Below are positions 17,962 to 27,455 of a stretch of 64,000 bases of DNA, piece by piece. Below the pieces are notes generated by a model. That model searched no databases and had not been told where the DNA came from. It worked only from the letters and a program-made list of their open reading frames with translations. The stretch covers positions 62,001 through 126,000 of the forward strand of contig NZ_NTMH01000003.1 of the NCBI RefSeq assembly GCF_002307475.1, given 5' to 3'. The translations under genes were made by a program, and so were the position numbers. This DNA is from Pantoea allii (lineage in GTDB: Bacteria > Pseudomonadota > Gammaproteobacteria > Enterobacterales > Enterobacteriaceae). Every line of letters begins with the position of its first letter. Within the stretch, counting starts at the first letter, position 1.

Positions 17962-18714
17962 ATGACCACGCTGACTATGCCCTTACCTAAACGCTCGCCT
18001 GTTGCTATGTTCTTGTCTGTTGCGCTTCACGGTGCAGTCATTGGCGGGATTCTCTATGCGTCTTTTCATCAGACCATTGAGTTGCCCAAGGCATCACAGC
18101 CGATTAGCGTGACCATGGTTGCACCGGACGTTCAGCCTGAACCTGCAGTCGCTCAACCCGAGCCGCAACCGGAACCCCAGCCAGAACCGGAGCCCGTGCC
18201 GGAGCCTCAACCCGCACCAGAGCCGCCGAAGCCCGCGCCTGTGCCGATCCCCAAACCGCAACCTAAGCCTAAACCTAAACCTAAGCCAGAGCCCAGGCAC
18301 GAACAGCCAAAACGCGAAGTTAAACCGCGTCAGGACGTGAAGCCGCAGGCGAACCCGTTTAAGCAGGATGCGCCTGCAACGCAAAGTAAACCCACGACGG
18401 CCCCGAAAAGTACGCCGTCGGCAGCACCGACGCAGAGCGTATCCAACGGGCCTAAAGCGCTTAATATCAGTAAGCCGTCTTATCCGCCTCGGGCTGCGGC
18501 ATTACGTATCGAAGGACGCGTCAGGGTGAAATTTGACGTGGATAGCGATGGTCGGGTCGATAATATCGACATTCTCTCTGCTGAGCCGCGTAACATGTTT
18601 GAGCGCACCGTTAAACAGGCTATGCGGACGTGGCGTTATCAAAGTGGTAAGCCGGGCAGCGGTTTGACGATGAATATCGTGTTCAAAATTAATGGCGGGG
18701 CCAGCATCGAGTGA
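17962..18714 (+). CDS. tonB: TonB energy transducer
   Basis: A 250-aa protein with a short cytoplasmic N-terminus, one signal-anchor helix (about residues 15-35, containing the SxxxH-type SVALHG), a long periplasmic Pro-rich spacer of Glu-Pro and then Lys-Pro repeats (about 55-115), and the C-terminal domain that binds TonB boxes (PSYPPRAAALRIEGRVRVKF to the end). With ExbB/ExbD it transmits proton-motive force to outer-membrane siderophore and B12 receptors. I chose the ATG at 17962, which corresponds to the E. coli MTS start; a TTG at 17920 lies inside the promoter. It converges with yciA. Confidence 0.93.
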   Translation: MTTLTMPLPKRSPVAMFLSVALHGAVIGGILYASFHQTIELPKASQPISVTMVAPDVQPEPAVAQPEPQPEPQPEPEPVPEPQPAPEPPKPAPVPIPKPQPKPKPKPKPEPRHEQPKREVKPRQDVKPQANPFKQDAPATQSKPTTAPKSTPSAAPTQSVSNGPKALNISKPSYPPRAAALRIEGRVRVKFDVDSDGRVDNIDILSAEPRNMFERTVKQAMRTWRYQSGKPGSGLTMNIVFKINGGASIE

Positions 18715-18736
18715 CGCCGGGGGCGAAAGTGATGCA

Positions 18737-18772
18737 GCGGTGAGCGATCTACACGTGACAAGCGCTCACCGC
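18737..18772. terminator. Large hairpin between convergent tonB and yciA
   Basis: Perfect 10-bp arms GCGGTGAGCG (18737-18746) and CGCTCACCGC (18763-18772). There is no T-run on either side. In E. coli a bidirectional terminator occupies the same place. Confidence 0.6.
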
Positions 18773-18810
18773 GAACGGGCTGTTAGCGGGATTGTAGATG
18801 CATCGTTTAA

Positions 18811-19233
18811 TCAGGAAGGGAATGACTGATTATCCCGTCCTGCGGGCAGTTGGCGAGGCTGTCCTTCGTTATCGACAGCGACATAAATAAACACTGCTTC
18901 GGTGGCACAGTAGGTCTGCCCAATCGGTTCAGAAGAGACTTTCTTAATCCACACCTGAACGTTGATCGTCATCGAACTGTTGCCGGTTCGAATACATTGC
19001 GCATAGCAACTGACGACATCGCCCACCGCGACGGGTTTTAAAAACGTCATGCCATCGACGCGAACGGTAACAACACGGCCTTCGGCGATCTCTTTAGCCT
19101 GAATCGCGCCACCCATATCCATTTGTGACATTAACCAGCCACCAAAGATATCGCCGTTGGCATTGGTATCCGCTGGCATGGCCAGGGTGCGCATCACCAT
19201 TTCGCCCTGGGGCAATTTATGTTTATCGTCCAT
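18811..19233 (-). CDS. yciA: Acyl-CoA thioester hydrolase YciA
   Basis: A 140-aa single hotdog-fold thioesterase. The catalytic region NANGDIFGGWLMSQMD contains the Asp of the family active site, followed by FLKPVAVGDVVSC. It hydrolyses a broad range of acyl-CoAs in the cytoplasm. It is the last gene of the run YkgJ-like, yciC, yciB, yciA. Confidence 0.94.
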   Translation of the reverse strand: MDDKHKLPQGEMVMRTLAMPADTNANGDIFGGWLMSQMDMGGAIQAKEIAEGRVVTVRVDGMTFLKPVAVGDVVSCYAQCIRTGNSSMTINVQVWIKKVSSEPIGQTYCATEAVFIYVAVDNEGQPRQLPAGRDNQSFPS

Positions 19234-19292
19234 TGCTCTGGTTTCTTATGTCATCGTAAGAGAAACGCTGCCCGCTAACACGGGCAACAGGA

Positions 19293-19832
19293 TTATTTTT
19301 GTTCTTGTTGCGGCATCTTACGCCAGATATAGACGCCGCTCAGGAGCGTGAACAGCAGCGTAAGGCCGGTCAGTCCAAACACTTTAAAGTTAACCCAGAA
19401 TGACTGGGGTAACCAAAATGCAACATATATGTTCGCCAGACCACAAATCAAGAAGAACAGTGCCCAGGCAATGTTGAGTTTACGCCAGACGTGCTCAGGC
19501 AGCTCCAGCTCTTTACCCAGCATGGTCTGAATTAACGGCTGCTGCATAAACCACTGGCTAAACAGTAACGCCAGCGCAAACAGGGTGTAAATAACCGTGA
19601 CTTTCCATTTGATAAACTCATCATTATGGAAAACCAGCGTCAGGGTGCCGAATACCGCCACCAGAACGAAGGTAAAGATGGTCATTTTTTCGAGCTTGCG
19701 ATACAGCACCCAGCTCGCCACCAGTGCCAGACCAGTTGCGACAATCAGTGCGCCCGACGCCACGAAAATGTCGTACAACTTGTAAAAAATAAAGAAAACA
19801 ACAAGGGGAAGAAAGTCGAGTAGCTGCTTCAT
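19293..19832 (-). CDS. yciB: YciB (IspZ) inner-membrane septation protein
   Basis: A 179-aa multi-spanning membrane protein with about five hydrophobic helices and the well-conserved [14 protein letters not shown] and [13 protein letters not shown] segments. In E. coli it links envelope synthesis with cell elongation and division and acts with DcrB; the biochemical activity is uncertain. The ATG at 19832 has a GGA site and gives the E. coli length; the longer frame reaching 19892 overlaps yciC and is not used. Confidence 0.92.
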   Translation of the reverse strand: MKQLLDFLPLVVFFIFYKLYDIFVASGALIVATGLALVASWVLYRKLEKMTIFTFVLVAVFGTLTLVFHNDEFIKWKVTVIYTLFALALLFSQWFMQQPLIQTMLGKELELPEHVWRKLNIAWALFFLICGLANIYVAFWLPQSFWVNFKVFGLTGLTLLFTLLSGVYIWRKMPQQEQK

Positions 19833-19888
19833 AGTCATTCCAGTTAAGGCTGCCTTTCCAGCCAGTGCGCCGGGCGGCGCACGGACAA

Positions 19889-20623
19889 TCAACGTAACAG
19901 CATATAAAGCCGGTACAAATAAATCACTAACAGAGTGGAAACCAGGTTACCTATAGCGGTGAAAATGACCGTTGAAACGTTTATAGGTAATACCGTCAAT
20001 GAGGTAAAGAAAAACATTACGGCAAGCTTCGCCAGTAACCACAGGATAATGGCAGGGGCAATCAGCTTCACGTTTTTCCATGCCATCCGCATGCTGGCGC
20101 GCATCGAGGCGATAACGCCGAGTTTTTCACTGGCCAGAATAATCGGCGACAGTGATAGCACAATAGTCAGCAATACGCCGGGCACCACCAACACCATAAA
20201 ACCCAGTTGCGCCACTAAGGTGACTAAAAAAGTCAGCAGCAGTAACTTCGGCAGCAAGGGCGCGGCAGCGCCTATCGCACGCAGTGCACTGACACGCTGG
20301 CCTGAAGAGACTAACGGAATCAGACAGAGCATACCGCCTAACAGCAGCGTATTCCCCACCAGGCCCGCAAACGTCCCGGCTGCAGAGGCGCGGAGCAGCA
20401 CCTGTTGCTGTTCGGGTGTCATACTCTGCACCAGGTCAAACAGCGACGTACTGCTTATCTCGCCTTGTTGCAAGATCGCCATTTGATCTTCACCGGGCGT
20501 TAAAACATGCAACAGCATGACCGTCACAAACGCGGTCAGCAGCGACATTAACACCAGGGTGAACAATTGATGACGAAAAAAATTTCCAGTGTCACGGTAT
20601 AACGAGCTTGCCGTGATAGACAT
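19889..20623 (-). CDS. yciC: YciC family membrane protein (UPF0259)
   Basis: A 244-aa protein with about six transmembrane helices and a short cytoplasmic N-terminus ([19 protein letters not shown]). It matches the UPF0259/YciC family in length and in its conserved Ala/Gly-rich helices. Its function is unknown. An AAGGAG site precedes the ATG. It sits between the YkgJ-like gene and yciB in the same direction. Confidence 0.9.
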   Translation of the reverse strand: MSITASSLYRDTGNFFRHQLFTLVLMSLLTAFVTVMLLHVLTPGEDQMAILQQGEISSTSLFDLVQSMTPEQQQVLLRASAAGTFAGLVGNTLLLGGMLCLIPLVSSGQRVSALRAIGAAAPLLPKLLLLTFLVTLVAQLGFMVLVVPGVLLTIVLSLSPIILASEKLGVIASMRASMRMAWKNVKLIAPAIILWLLAKLAVMFFFTSLTVLPINVSTVIFTAIGNLVSTLLVIYLYRLYMLLR

Positions 20624-20641
20624 GTACTCTCCTTGAAAGAA

Positions 20642-20659
20642 CCGGGTTAATTAACCCGG
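20642..20659. repeat. 18-bp perfect palindrome at the end of the YkgJ-like gene
   Basis: CCGGGTTAATTAACCCGG, without spacer, overlaps the stop codon of the upstream gene and lies about 20 bases before the yciC start. It could be an operator or an mRNA hairpin separating the two genes. Confidence 0.5.
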
Positions 20660-21067
20660 CGATTGTACATGTTCTGGAGGCTCGCTGGCACCCGCAACCG
20701 GATAACTTTCTGTCATAACAGGTAAAGATGGGTGAAAAAGTGCGGGGAGGCCGTACCGTGCTCTGGCGCGATCGCAACCTTCATTCCAGACACCTTGTTC
20801 CCCGGACATGTCAAACTCACGACAGGGTGAGGGCCGGTTCTCATAAATACCGCAGGAAACGCAGCCGCCAATATCGCCTTTAAGGGCGACGCAGCGCGGT
20901 GAGCGATCGTTAGTTCCGCGCATATTCCGCATCAACAGACTCAATGGCTCGGTGAGTTCTGTGGGCACCAGACCGCCGGCATCATCGGCTTCAGCCCAGT
21001 AAAAAGAGACACGAAAGTGGGCACAGCAGGCACCACAGCTAATACAAGGATTGATATTTTCGCTCAT
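20651..21067 (-). CDS. YkgJ-like cysteine-cluster (zinc/iron-chelating) protein
   Basis: A 138-aa protein of the CxxCxxCC family: CISCGACC near residue 8, later [17 protein letters not shown] and a final conserved Cys in WNEGC. These cysteines are predicted to bind zinc or an iron-sulphur cluster. No function has been shown. The ATG at 21067 is preferred; a GTG at 21082 would add five residues. It heads the gene run leading to yciC-yciB-yciA, a neighbourhood different from that of E. coli ykgJ. Confidence 0.8.
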   Translation of the reverse strand: MSENINPCISCGACCAHFRVSFYWAEADDAGGLVPTELTEPLSLLMRNMRGTNDRSPRCVALKGDIGGCVSCGIYENRPSPCREFDMSGEQGVWNEGCDRARARYGLPALFHPSLPVMTESYPVAGASEPPEHVQSPG

Positions 21068-21182
21068 TTGATCGCCCGCCACCTCTAAGGCATCGAACCA
21101 AAATAGTCAGGAAAGAAGAGCAAAGTAATGCGGCGATATTATTTCGGCAAGAGATATTTAGCCTGCAGCAGCAGGTGTAAAA

Positions 21183-21196
21183 TTGACTTGAATCAA
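21183..21196 (+). promoter_or_regulatory. FNR-type site upstream of ompW
   Basis: TTGACTTGAATCAA matches the FNR consensus TTGAT-N4-ATCAA at nine of ten specified positions. It is about 120 bases upstream of the ompW start, a distance compatible with activation. E. coli ompW is known to respond to oxygen through FNR. Confidence 0.6.
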
Positions 21197-21316
21197 TTCA
21201 TTGTTTTTTAAATCATTTTTCTAAGTTGATTAAGATGCATTTACCAAAGAATCGCGCTAAATCTGTGCGGGCAAAAATAATTCAGTGCAGGCATTTAATT
21301 TCTCACAGGAGTGAAC

Positions 21317-21949
21317 ATGAAACTAGCTAAATGCGCCATGCTGCTGGCGCTTGCGTTACCGCAATTTGCGCTGGCCCATCAGGCTGGCGATTTCTTTGTG
21401 CGTGCAGGGAGTGCTACCGTTCGCCCCACCGAAGGCTCGGACAATGTGCTGGGAATGGGGTCCTTTAGCGCCAGCAATGACACCCAGCTGGGCCTAACCT
21501 TTACCTATATGGCTACTGACAATATTGGCGTCGAGCTTCTGGCCGCCACGCCGTTTCGTCATAAAGTGGGGCTTGGCCCAACCGGCACCCTGGCGACGGT
21601 AAGACAACTGCCGCCTACGTTGATGGCACAGTACTATTTTTTTGACAGCCAGAGTAAGGTCCGTCCCTATGTCGGCGTGGGGGTGAACTACACCACCTTT
21701 TATGATGCGGATTTTAACCAGACCGGACGTGATGCGGGCTTAAGCGATCTGAGTCTGAAAAATTCGTGGGGCGTAGCCGGTCAGGTCGGGCTGGATTATC
21801 AGATCAACCGTGACTGGATGCTGAACGCGTCTCTGTGGTACATGGATATTGATACTGACGTGAAATTCAAAGCCGGCGATCAGCAGCAGAACATCCATAT
21901 GCGCGTTGATCCCTGGGTATTCTTCTTCGGGGCAGGTTACCGCTTCTGA
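21317..21949 (+). CDS. ompW: Outer-membrane protein W
   Basis: A 210-aa eight-stranded beta-barrel protein. The signal peptide MKLAKCAMLLALALPQFALA is cleaved before HQAGDFFVRAG. The conserved LGLTFTYMATDNIGVELLAA and the terminal aromatic residue (GYRF) fit OmpW, a channel for small hydrophobic molecules. The ATG at 21317 follows AGGAG; a GTG six bases upstream overlaps that site and is rejected. It is transcribed alone. Confidence 0.95.
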   Translation: MKLAKCAMLLALALPQFALAHQAGDFFVRAGSATVRPTEGSDNVLGMGSFSASNDTQLGLTFTYMATDNIGVELLAATPFRHKVGLGPTGTLATVRQLPPTLMAQYYFFDSQSKVRPYVGVGVNYTTFYDADFNQTGRDAGLSDLSLKNSWGVAGQVGLDYQINRDWMLNASLWYMDIDTDVKFKAGDQQQNIHMRVDPWVFFFGAGYRF

Positions 21950-21956
21950 TAAAAAA

Positions 21957-21979
21957 AGGGCCACTGAAAAGTGGCCCTT
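21957..21979. terminator. Terminator between ompW and the BON lipoprotein gene
   Basis: Arms GGGCCACT/AGTGGCCC with a seven-base A-run on the left, which makes a good terminator for the minus-strand gene and a weaker one for ompW. Confidence 0.8.
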
Positions 21980-21997
21980 CGTGTGATGGATACGGCG

Positions 21998-22312
21998 TTA
22001 TTTAATTTGCATGTTATTGACGACGGATCTTACGCCGGCCACGCTGCGGGTAACCTGTACTGCATGGTTAGCCATCTGCGGCGAGCTGACAAAACCGCTG
22101 AGCTGCACTTTACCCTTAAAGGTTTCAACGTTAATTTCAGTCGATTTCAGCGACTCATCTTTTAACAGTTCTGCTTTCACTTTGGTCGTGATGACAGTGT
22201 CATCAATATAACCGCCGGTGCCTTCTTTAGTTGGCGTTGGCGCACAGGCGCTCAGTGTTAATGCAACAACAGCCGCGACCATGGCACTTGCCAGCACTTT
22301 AAACCATTTCAT
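21998..22312 (-). CDS. BON-domain lipoprotein
   Basis: A 104-aa protein with a lipoprotein signal (lipobox LSAC, Cys 23) followed by one BON domain (about residues 38-104: YIDDTVITTKVKAELL ... GKVQLSGFV ... VVNNMQIK), related to OsmY and DolP modules that bind phospholipid or associate with the envelope. It is probably periplasmic and anchored in the outer membrane, since residue +2 is Ala rather than Asp. The ATG at 22312 follows GGGAGA. It occupies the place where E. coli has yciGFE, between ompW and trpA. Role unknown; envelope stress is an inference. Confidence 0.82.
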   Translation of the reverse strand: MKWFKVLASAMVAAVVALTLSACAPTPTKEGTGGYIDDTVITTKVKAELLKDESLKSTEINVETFKGKVQLSGFVSSPQMANHAVQVTRSVAGVRSVVNNMQIK

Positions 22313-22409
22313 TGCTTCTCTCCCTGTCACAAATTGGATGCGACGTTACCATAACGGCGCCTGTTAATTGTGGTGCAGGAAATCCGAAATTAGCAAACCG
22401 GTAATGAAA

Positions 22410-22449
22410 AAAAACAGGGAAATCATGCCTTACCGGACGGTAAGGCATG
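22410..22449 (-). terminator. Terminator of the trp operon
   Basis: Perfect 11-bp arms CATGCCTTACC and GGTAAGGCATG just beyond trpA, followed on the minus strand after about ten bases by eight T residues. Confidence 0.75.
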
Positions 22450-22456
22450 AAGGCGA

Positions 22457-23260
22457 TTAGCGGGTAGCGGCTTTCAGGTTACCAATGAAGGTTTTCAGGG
22501 CATCCAGCATCACCTCGGGTTCGGCCTGATGCTGCTCAATAATTTTGACCACAGCCGAGCCGGAAATCGCACCGGCAGTCCCCGCCGCGAGCGATTCTTT
22601 GACCTGTGAGGGTTCGGAAATCCCAAAGCCCTGTAGCGGTGGCGCGGCGTGATATTCACGTAGCTTTGCAATCAGGTGATCCAGCGGCAGGCTGGCCCGC
22701 TTCTCAGTCCCGGTGACGCCGGCACGGGATAACAGATAGGTATAACCGCGCCCGTGAGAGGCAATCTCACGTAGCAGCTCATCGCTGGCGTTAGGTGGGC
22801 AAATGAAAATTGGCGCAATGCCATGTCGCATCGCAGCCTGGCGGAACGGCGCTGATTCTTCCACAGGCACATCTGCCACAAGCACTGAGTCAACTCCAGC
22901 CTGGGCACAACGCGCATAGAACTCATCAATACCGTTGCTGAATACAAGGTTGGCATACATCAGTAAGCCAATAGGTAATTCAGGATATTTATGACGTATA
23001 GCTGCCAGCATTTCAAAGCACTGTGCCGTCGTGGTACCGGCCGCAAATGCCCGTAGCGTGGCGCTTTGGATGGTTGGCCCATCCGCTAACGGATCGGAAA
23101 AAGGAATGCCCAGTTCAAGCGCGTCAGCCCCACCTTCTACCAGCGCATCAATAATCCGTAATGACAGCGCGGGTGAAGGATCGCCCAGCGTGACGAAGGG
23201 CACCAGTGCGCCTTCTTTCTTCGCCGCCAGGCGCGTAAACAGTTGATCATAACGTTCCAT
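22457..23260 (-). CDS. trpA: Tryptophan synthase alpha subunit
   Basis: A 267-aa TIM barrel. The catalytic Glu (LELGIPFSD) and Asp (PLADGP) are present. It cleaves indole-3-glycerol phosphate to indole and glyceraldehyde 3-phosphate and channels indole to TrpB. The start overlaps the trpB stop by one base (TGATG), giving translational coupling. It is the last gene of the operon. Confidence 0.97.
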   Translation of the reverse strand: MERYDQLFTRLAAKKEGALVPFVTLGDPSPALSLRIIDALVEGGADALELGIPFSDPLADGPTIQSATLRAFAAGTTTAQCFEMLAAIRHKYPELPIGLLMYANLVFSNGIDEFYARCAQAGVDSVLVADVPVEESAPFRQAAMRHGIAPIFICPPNASDELLREIASHGRGYTYLLSRAGVTGTEKRASLPLDHLIAKLREYHAAPPLQGFGISEPSQVKESLAAGTAGAISGSAVVKIIEQHQAEPEVMLDALKTFIGNLKAATR

Positions 23261-24450
23261 CAGATTTCTCCCTGCGCAGTCAGAATATCGTGAACGGTGA
23301 AGATATCTTTATCCCCGCGACCGGAAAGGTTCACCACAATCAGTTGCTCTTTTTCCGGTTCTGCCTCAATCATCTTCAGGGCATACGCCAGGGCATGAGC
23401 CGACTCCAGCGCAGGAATGATGCCTTCGGCGCGGCACAGCTTTTTAAAGGCAGCAAGCGCTTCATTGTCGGTGACTGACACATAGTCGGCCCGACCAATG
23501 CTGTTGAGATGGGCGTGCTGTGGGCCAACAGAAGGGAAGTCAAGCCCGGCTGAAATTGAGTACGACTCCTCAATCTGCCCCTCGTCGGTCTGCATCATCG
23601 GTGATTTCATACCGAAATAAATGCCGACGCGGCCATGCTTCAGTGGCGCACCGTGTTCACCCGTTTCAATACCGTGTCCCGCAGGCTCAACGCCAATCAG
23701 CTTGACACTTTCTTCGTCAATAAAGTCGGCAAACATACCGATGGCGTTGGAACCGCCGCCGACACAGGCGATAATCGCATCCGGTAGGCGACCTTCCTTT
23801 TCCAGAATCTGTTTTTTGGTCTCTTCACCAATCATGCGCTGAAATTCGCGCACAATCGTCGGGAAGGGGTGCGGGCCGGCAGCGGTGCCCAGCATATAGT
23901 GCGAGGTTTCATAGCTGCCTGACCAGTCACGTAGCGCTTCATTACAGGCATCTTTCAGCGTGGCTGAACCACTGTGTACCGGAATCACTTCGGCACCCAT
24001 CAGGCGCATACGGAAGACGTTCGGCGACTGACGCTCCACGTCTTTAGCACCCATATAGATACGGCATTTCATGCCCAGTAACGCACAGGCGAGCGCAGAG
24101 GCAACGCCATGTTGACCTGCACCGGTTTCGGCGATGATCTCATTCTTGCCCATGCGTTTCGCCAGCAGGGCCTGACCTAAAACCTGGTTAGTCTTGTGCG
24201 CACCGCCGTGCAGCAGATCTTCGCGTTTCAGATACAGGCGGGTTTTTGTCCCTTTTGCCAGGTTGCTGCACAGGGTTAACGCCGTGGGACGGCCCGCATA
24301 GTTTTTCAGCAGGTCGGTAAATTCAGCCTGAAATTCAGGATCTTTCTGCGCGCTAACAAAGGCTTCTTCTAACTGTTTTAGCGCTGGCATCAAAATTTGC
24401 GGCACATACATGCCGCCGAAGTCGCCAAAATAGGGATTGAGTAAGGTCAT
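23260..24450 (-). CDS. trpB: Tryptophan synthase beta subunit
   Basis: A 396-aa PLP enzyme of fold type II. The PLP-binding lysine is in [14 protein letters not shown] and the phosphate-binding glycine loop in [10 protein letters not shown]. It joins indole with serine to make tryptophan in the alpha2-beta2 complex. It lies 47 bases downstream of trpC. Confidence 0.97.
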   Translation of the reverse strand: MTLLNPYFGDFGGMYVPQILMPALKQLEEAFVSAQKDPEFQAEFTDLLKNYAGRPTALTLCSNLAKGTKTRLYLKREDLLHGGAHKTNQVLGQALLAKRMGKNEIIAETGAGQHGVASALACALLGMKCRIYMGAKDVERQSPNVFRMRLMGAEVIPVHSGSATLKDACNEALRDWSGSYETSHYMLGTAAGPHPFPTIVREFQRMIGEETKKQILEKEGRLPDAIIACVGGGSNAIGMFADFIDEESVKLIGVEPAGHGIETGEHGAPLKHGRVGIYFGMKSPMMQTDEGQIEESYSISAGLDFPSVGPQHAHLNSIGRADYVSVTDNEALAAFKKLCRAEGIIPALESAHALAYALKMIEAEPEKEQLIVVNLSGRGDKDIFTVHDILTAQGEI

Positions 24451-24497
24451 GTTTTGCTATCCTTTTTTGTGGCCCGCCACAACACGGGCCCGGTCAA

Positions 24498-25859
24498 TCA
24501 GTAGGCGCGAAGCGTCCGGAATACGGCGGCAATTTTGCTGGCGTCTTTAATACCTGGCTCGCTTTCCACACCCGAATTGAAGTCTAGTCCTGCACATCCA
24601 AGCTGCGCAGCTTCGACGCAGTTATCGGCACTCAGGCCGCCCGCCAGCATGACATTCTTGAGGTCCTGGCCCTGAAGCAGTGACCAGTCAAACGTCTGGC
24701 CCGAGCCGCCGTTGCCATTATCAAAAACATAACGATCCACATGGGGCCAGTTACGCTCAGGCAGGGCATGTTGAATACTCAGCGCTTTCCAGATTTGCAC
24801 CTGTTCAGGCAAGGCCTGATAAAGCGCAGCTACATAGGCGGGGTCTTCATCACCGTGTAACTGCACGGCGCTGAGCTGTAGCTGAGTTACTTTAGTGACA
24901 ATGTCACTTATTGCTGCATTGCGGAACACACCGACATACTTCAGCGGCGCGCCTGCGATAACCGCCCGCGCTTTATCGGTATCAACCTGACGCGGCGAAC
25001 CCTCGACAAAGATTAACCCACCAAAAAGGGCGCCCGCATCACAGGCGGCGCAGGCATCTTCAGGACGGGTCAAACCACAGACTTTGTTGCTGCCCAGGGT
25101 GACACGGCGCACTGCTGCATGAAGATCGTCTTCTTCCATTAATGCAGAGCCAATAAGGAAACCATTGGCGAAATGACTTAATTCACGGACATCACGATAG
25201 TTGTTAATGCCTGACTCGCTGATGACGGTGATGCCCTGGCCCAGACGGGGTGCCAGTTCGCGTGTCCGATTCAGATCAATCGACAGGTCACGTAAATCGC
25301 GGTTATTAATGCCCACCACTTTCGCTTCCAACGCAATGGCGCGTTCCAGCTCCTGTTCGTTACTGACTTCGGTCAGCACGCCCATCTGTAGACTGTGCGC
25401 AACCGCAGCAAGCTGACGATACTGCTCGTCGTCCACCACTGACAGCATCAGCAGGATGGCATCGGCCTGATAGTAACGTGCCAGATAGATTTGATAAGGA
25501 TCGATAATAAAGTCTTTGCACAGCACAGGCTGCGTTATGGCCGCACTGACGACAGGTAAAAAGGCGAAGTCACCCTGAAAATATTTCTCATCGGTCAACA
25601 CGGAAACCGCAGATGCATAGTGGCGATAAACCCCGGCTATCATCTCGGGATCAAAATCATCACGAATCAGCCCTTTGGATGGAGAGGCTTTTTTGCATTC
25701 CAGAATAAAGGCAGTGCGGGTGCCCTGCAGTGCGTCATAAAAACTACGGTTGGAAAGCGTAATGCGCTGCTGGAAACTCTCCAGGGGTTGCTGCTGCTTA
25801 CGTGCCTCAACCCAAATGGCTTTGTCTTTCACGATTTTATCTAACACTGTACCCTGCAT
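24498..25859 (-). CDS. trpC: Fused indole-3-glycerol-phosphate synthase / phosphoribosylanthranilate isomerase
   Basis: A 453-aa bifunctional enzyme. Residues 1 to about 255 are indole-glycerol-phosphate synthase (ILECKKASPSKG, VLTDEKYFQGD, GINNRDLRDLSIDL), and the remainder is phosphoribosylanthranilate isomerase (KVCGLTRPEDA, VQLHGDED, LDFNSGVESEPGIKD). It catalyses two consecutive pathway steps. The fusion is as in E. coli TrpC(F). It starts two bases after trpD. Confidence 0.97.
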   Translation of the reverse strand: MQGTVLDKIVKDKAIWVEARKQQQPLESFQQRITLSNRSFYDALQGTRTAFILECKKASPSKGLIRDDFDPEMIAGVYRHYASAVSVLTDEKYFQGDFAFLPVVSAAITQPVLCKDFIIDPYQIYLARYYQADAILLMLSVVDDEQYRQLAAVAHSLQMGVLTEVSNEQELERAIALEAKVVGINNRDLRDLSIDLNRTRELAPRLGQGITVISESGINNYRDVRELSHFANGFLIGSALMEEDDLHAAVRRVTLGSNKVCGLTRPEDACAACDAGALFGGLIFVEGSPRQVDTDKARAVIAGAPLKYVGVFRNAAISDIVTKVTQLQLSAVQLHGDEDPAYVAALYQALPEQVQIWKALSIQHALPERNWPHVDRYVFDNGNGGSGQTFDWSLLQGQDLKNVMLAGGLSADNCVEAAQLGCAGLDFNSGVESEPGIKDASKIAAVFRTLRAY

Positions 25860-25861
25860 GA

Positions 25862-26860
25862 TTATCCTCTTGATGCCAGAGCCACCACGCGCTCATAGGC
25901 CTGACCACTACGGATGGCATTGAGCGCACGCTGTGCATTTTCACGGAGATCTTCATTACCAAACACTTTAAGCAGCATCGCCACATTTACGGCAACCGCC
26001 TCCTCATGGGCCTGCTCGCCATTACCCTGGAGTAAACGTGTAAGAATGTCACGGTTTTCTTCCGGTGTGCCGCCTGCCAGAGCCTCTTTAGGATGGAAGC
26101 CAAAGCCGAAATCTTCCGGGCCGAGCTGATAGCGGGTAATCTCACCTTCACGCAACTCAGCCACATGGGTGACATCGTGTAGCGCCACCTCATCCATTCC
26201 GCCACCATGCACGACCGCTGCGCGCTGGTAGCCCAGCACTTTCAGGGTTTGCGCAATGGGCAGCACCAGTTCAGGGCTGTAAACCCCAATCACGGCCAGC
26301 GGCGGGCGGGCAGGATTGATCAGCGGCCCGAGCACGTTAAATACCGTGCGGGTTTTCAACTGCTGGCGCACCGGCATGGCATGGCGAAAACCCGTGTGGT
26401 ACTGCGGTGCAAACAGGAAACAGACATTCAGATCGTCCAGCGCTTTACGTGCCAGCTCGGCAGGCATATCCAGATTGATACCGAACGCAGCCAGCAGGTC
26501 AGACGATCCTGATTTGCTTGATACGCTGCGGTTGCCGTGTTTCGCGACTTTCAGCCCGCAGGTTGCTGCGACAAAGGCGCTGGCGGTCGAGATGTTAATG
26601 CTGTTACTGCCATCGCCGCCGGTGCCAACAATATCGGCAAAGGCGTAATCCGGGCGTGGAAAGGGTTTGGCATCTTCCAGTAAGGCGCTGGCCGCCCCGG
26701 CGATTTCCTCGGGGTTTTCGCCACGCACCTTCATAGCAATCAGAACCGCTGCCAGTTGAGTCGGTTCAAGCTGACCAGTAATAATGGCGCTGAACAGTTG
26801 ATGACTCTCGTGTTGAGTCAGGATCTGCGACTGGTAAAGTTTTTCCAGAATCGTATTCAT
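25862..26860 (-). CDS. trpD: Anthranilate phosphoribosyltransferase, unfused
   Basis: A 332-aa enzyme transferring the phosphoribosyl group of PRPP to anthranilate. The PRPP/anthranilate motifs [31 protein letters not shown] and [11 protein letters not shown] are intact. The ATG at 26860 follows AGGGAGA; a 16-residue upstream extension overlaps trpG and is rejected. Unlike in E. coli, it is not fused to the glutamine amidotransferase. Confidence 0.96.
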   Translation of the reverse strand: MNTILEKLYQSQILTQHESHQLFSAIITGQLEPTQLAAVLIAMKVRGENPEEIAGAASALLEDAKPFPRPDYAFADIVGTGGDGSNSINISTASAFVAATCGLKVAKHGNRSVSSKSGSSDLLAAFGINLDMPAELARKALDDLNVCFLFAPQYHTGFRHAMPVRQQLKTRTVFNVLGPLINPARPPLAVIGVYSPELVLPIAQTLKVLGYQRAAVVHGGGMDEVALHDVTHVAELREGEITRYQLGPEDFGFGFHPKEALAGGTPEENRDILTRLLQGNGEQAHEEAVAVNVAMLLKVFGNEDLRENAQRALNAIRSGQAYERVVALASRG

Positions 26861-26873
26861 ACTTTTCTCCCTG

Positions 26874-27455
26874 TTACTTCGCCAGCGCCCAGGCCAGTGT
26901 CTGTTCAAGCAGACGTGCGCCCTGAGTGGTTAAAATGGATTCGGGATGGAACTGGAATCCGCACACACGATCTTTTTCGTGGCGGACCGCCATGACCATG
27001 CCGTTGTAACTGGCATTCACCGTTAATTCGTCCGGCGTGTTACTGCCAACCAGCGAATGATAACGGGCAACGGGAAGGGGATTGCTGAGCCCGGCAAACA
27101 TCGCTTCACCATCGTGACGAATGGCAGAGGCTTTGCCATGCAGAATTTCGCCGGCCTGACCGACATGACCGCCATAGGTTTCCACAATCGCCTGATGACC
27201 CAGGCAAATGCCGATAATCGGCAGCTTTCCGCGCATCGCGCGCAGCAGCTCTGGCATACAGCCCGCCTCTTTCGGCGCGCCGGGCCCCGGGGACAGCATC
27301 AGCACCGGATTATTCATGCTTTGCAGTCGATCGATCAACAGCGATGTCGGCATGTTATTACGGTACACCACCACGTTGTGCCCGAAGGTACGAAGCTGAT
27401 CGACCAGGTTGTAGGTAAATGAGTCGATGTTATCCAGCAGCAGGATGTCAGCCAT
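26874..27455 (-). CDS. trpG: Anthranilate synthase glutamine amidotransferase component
   Basis: A 193-aa class I glutamine amidotransferase. The nucleophilic Cys is in GICLGHQA, and the His/Glu pair is in QFHPESILT. It supplies ammonia to TrpE. Here it is a stand-alone protein, followed 13 bases later by trpD, whereas E. coli and close relatives have a trpGD fusion. Its start overlaps the trpE stop (TGATG). Confidence 0.96.
   Translation of the reverse strand: MADILLLDNIDSFTYNLVDQLRTFGHNVVVYRNNMPTSLLIDRLQSMNNPVLMLSPGPGAPKEAGCMPELLRAMRGKLPIIGICLGHQAIVETYGGHVGQAGEILHGKASAIRHDGEAMFAGLSNPLPVARYHSLVGSNTPDELTVNASYNGMVMAVRHEKDRVCGFQFHPESILTTQGARLLEQTLAWALAK

Noticed and set aside
18100-18320. Repetitive Pro-rich DNA as a tandem repeat element
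   Set aside because: It is the coding sequence of the TonB Glu-Pro/Lys-Pro spacer.
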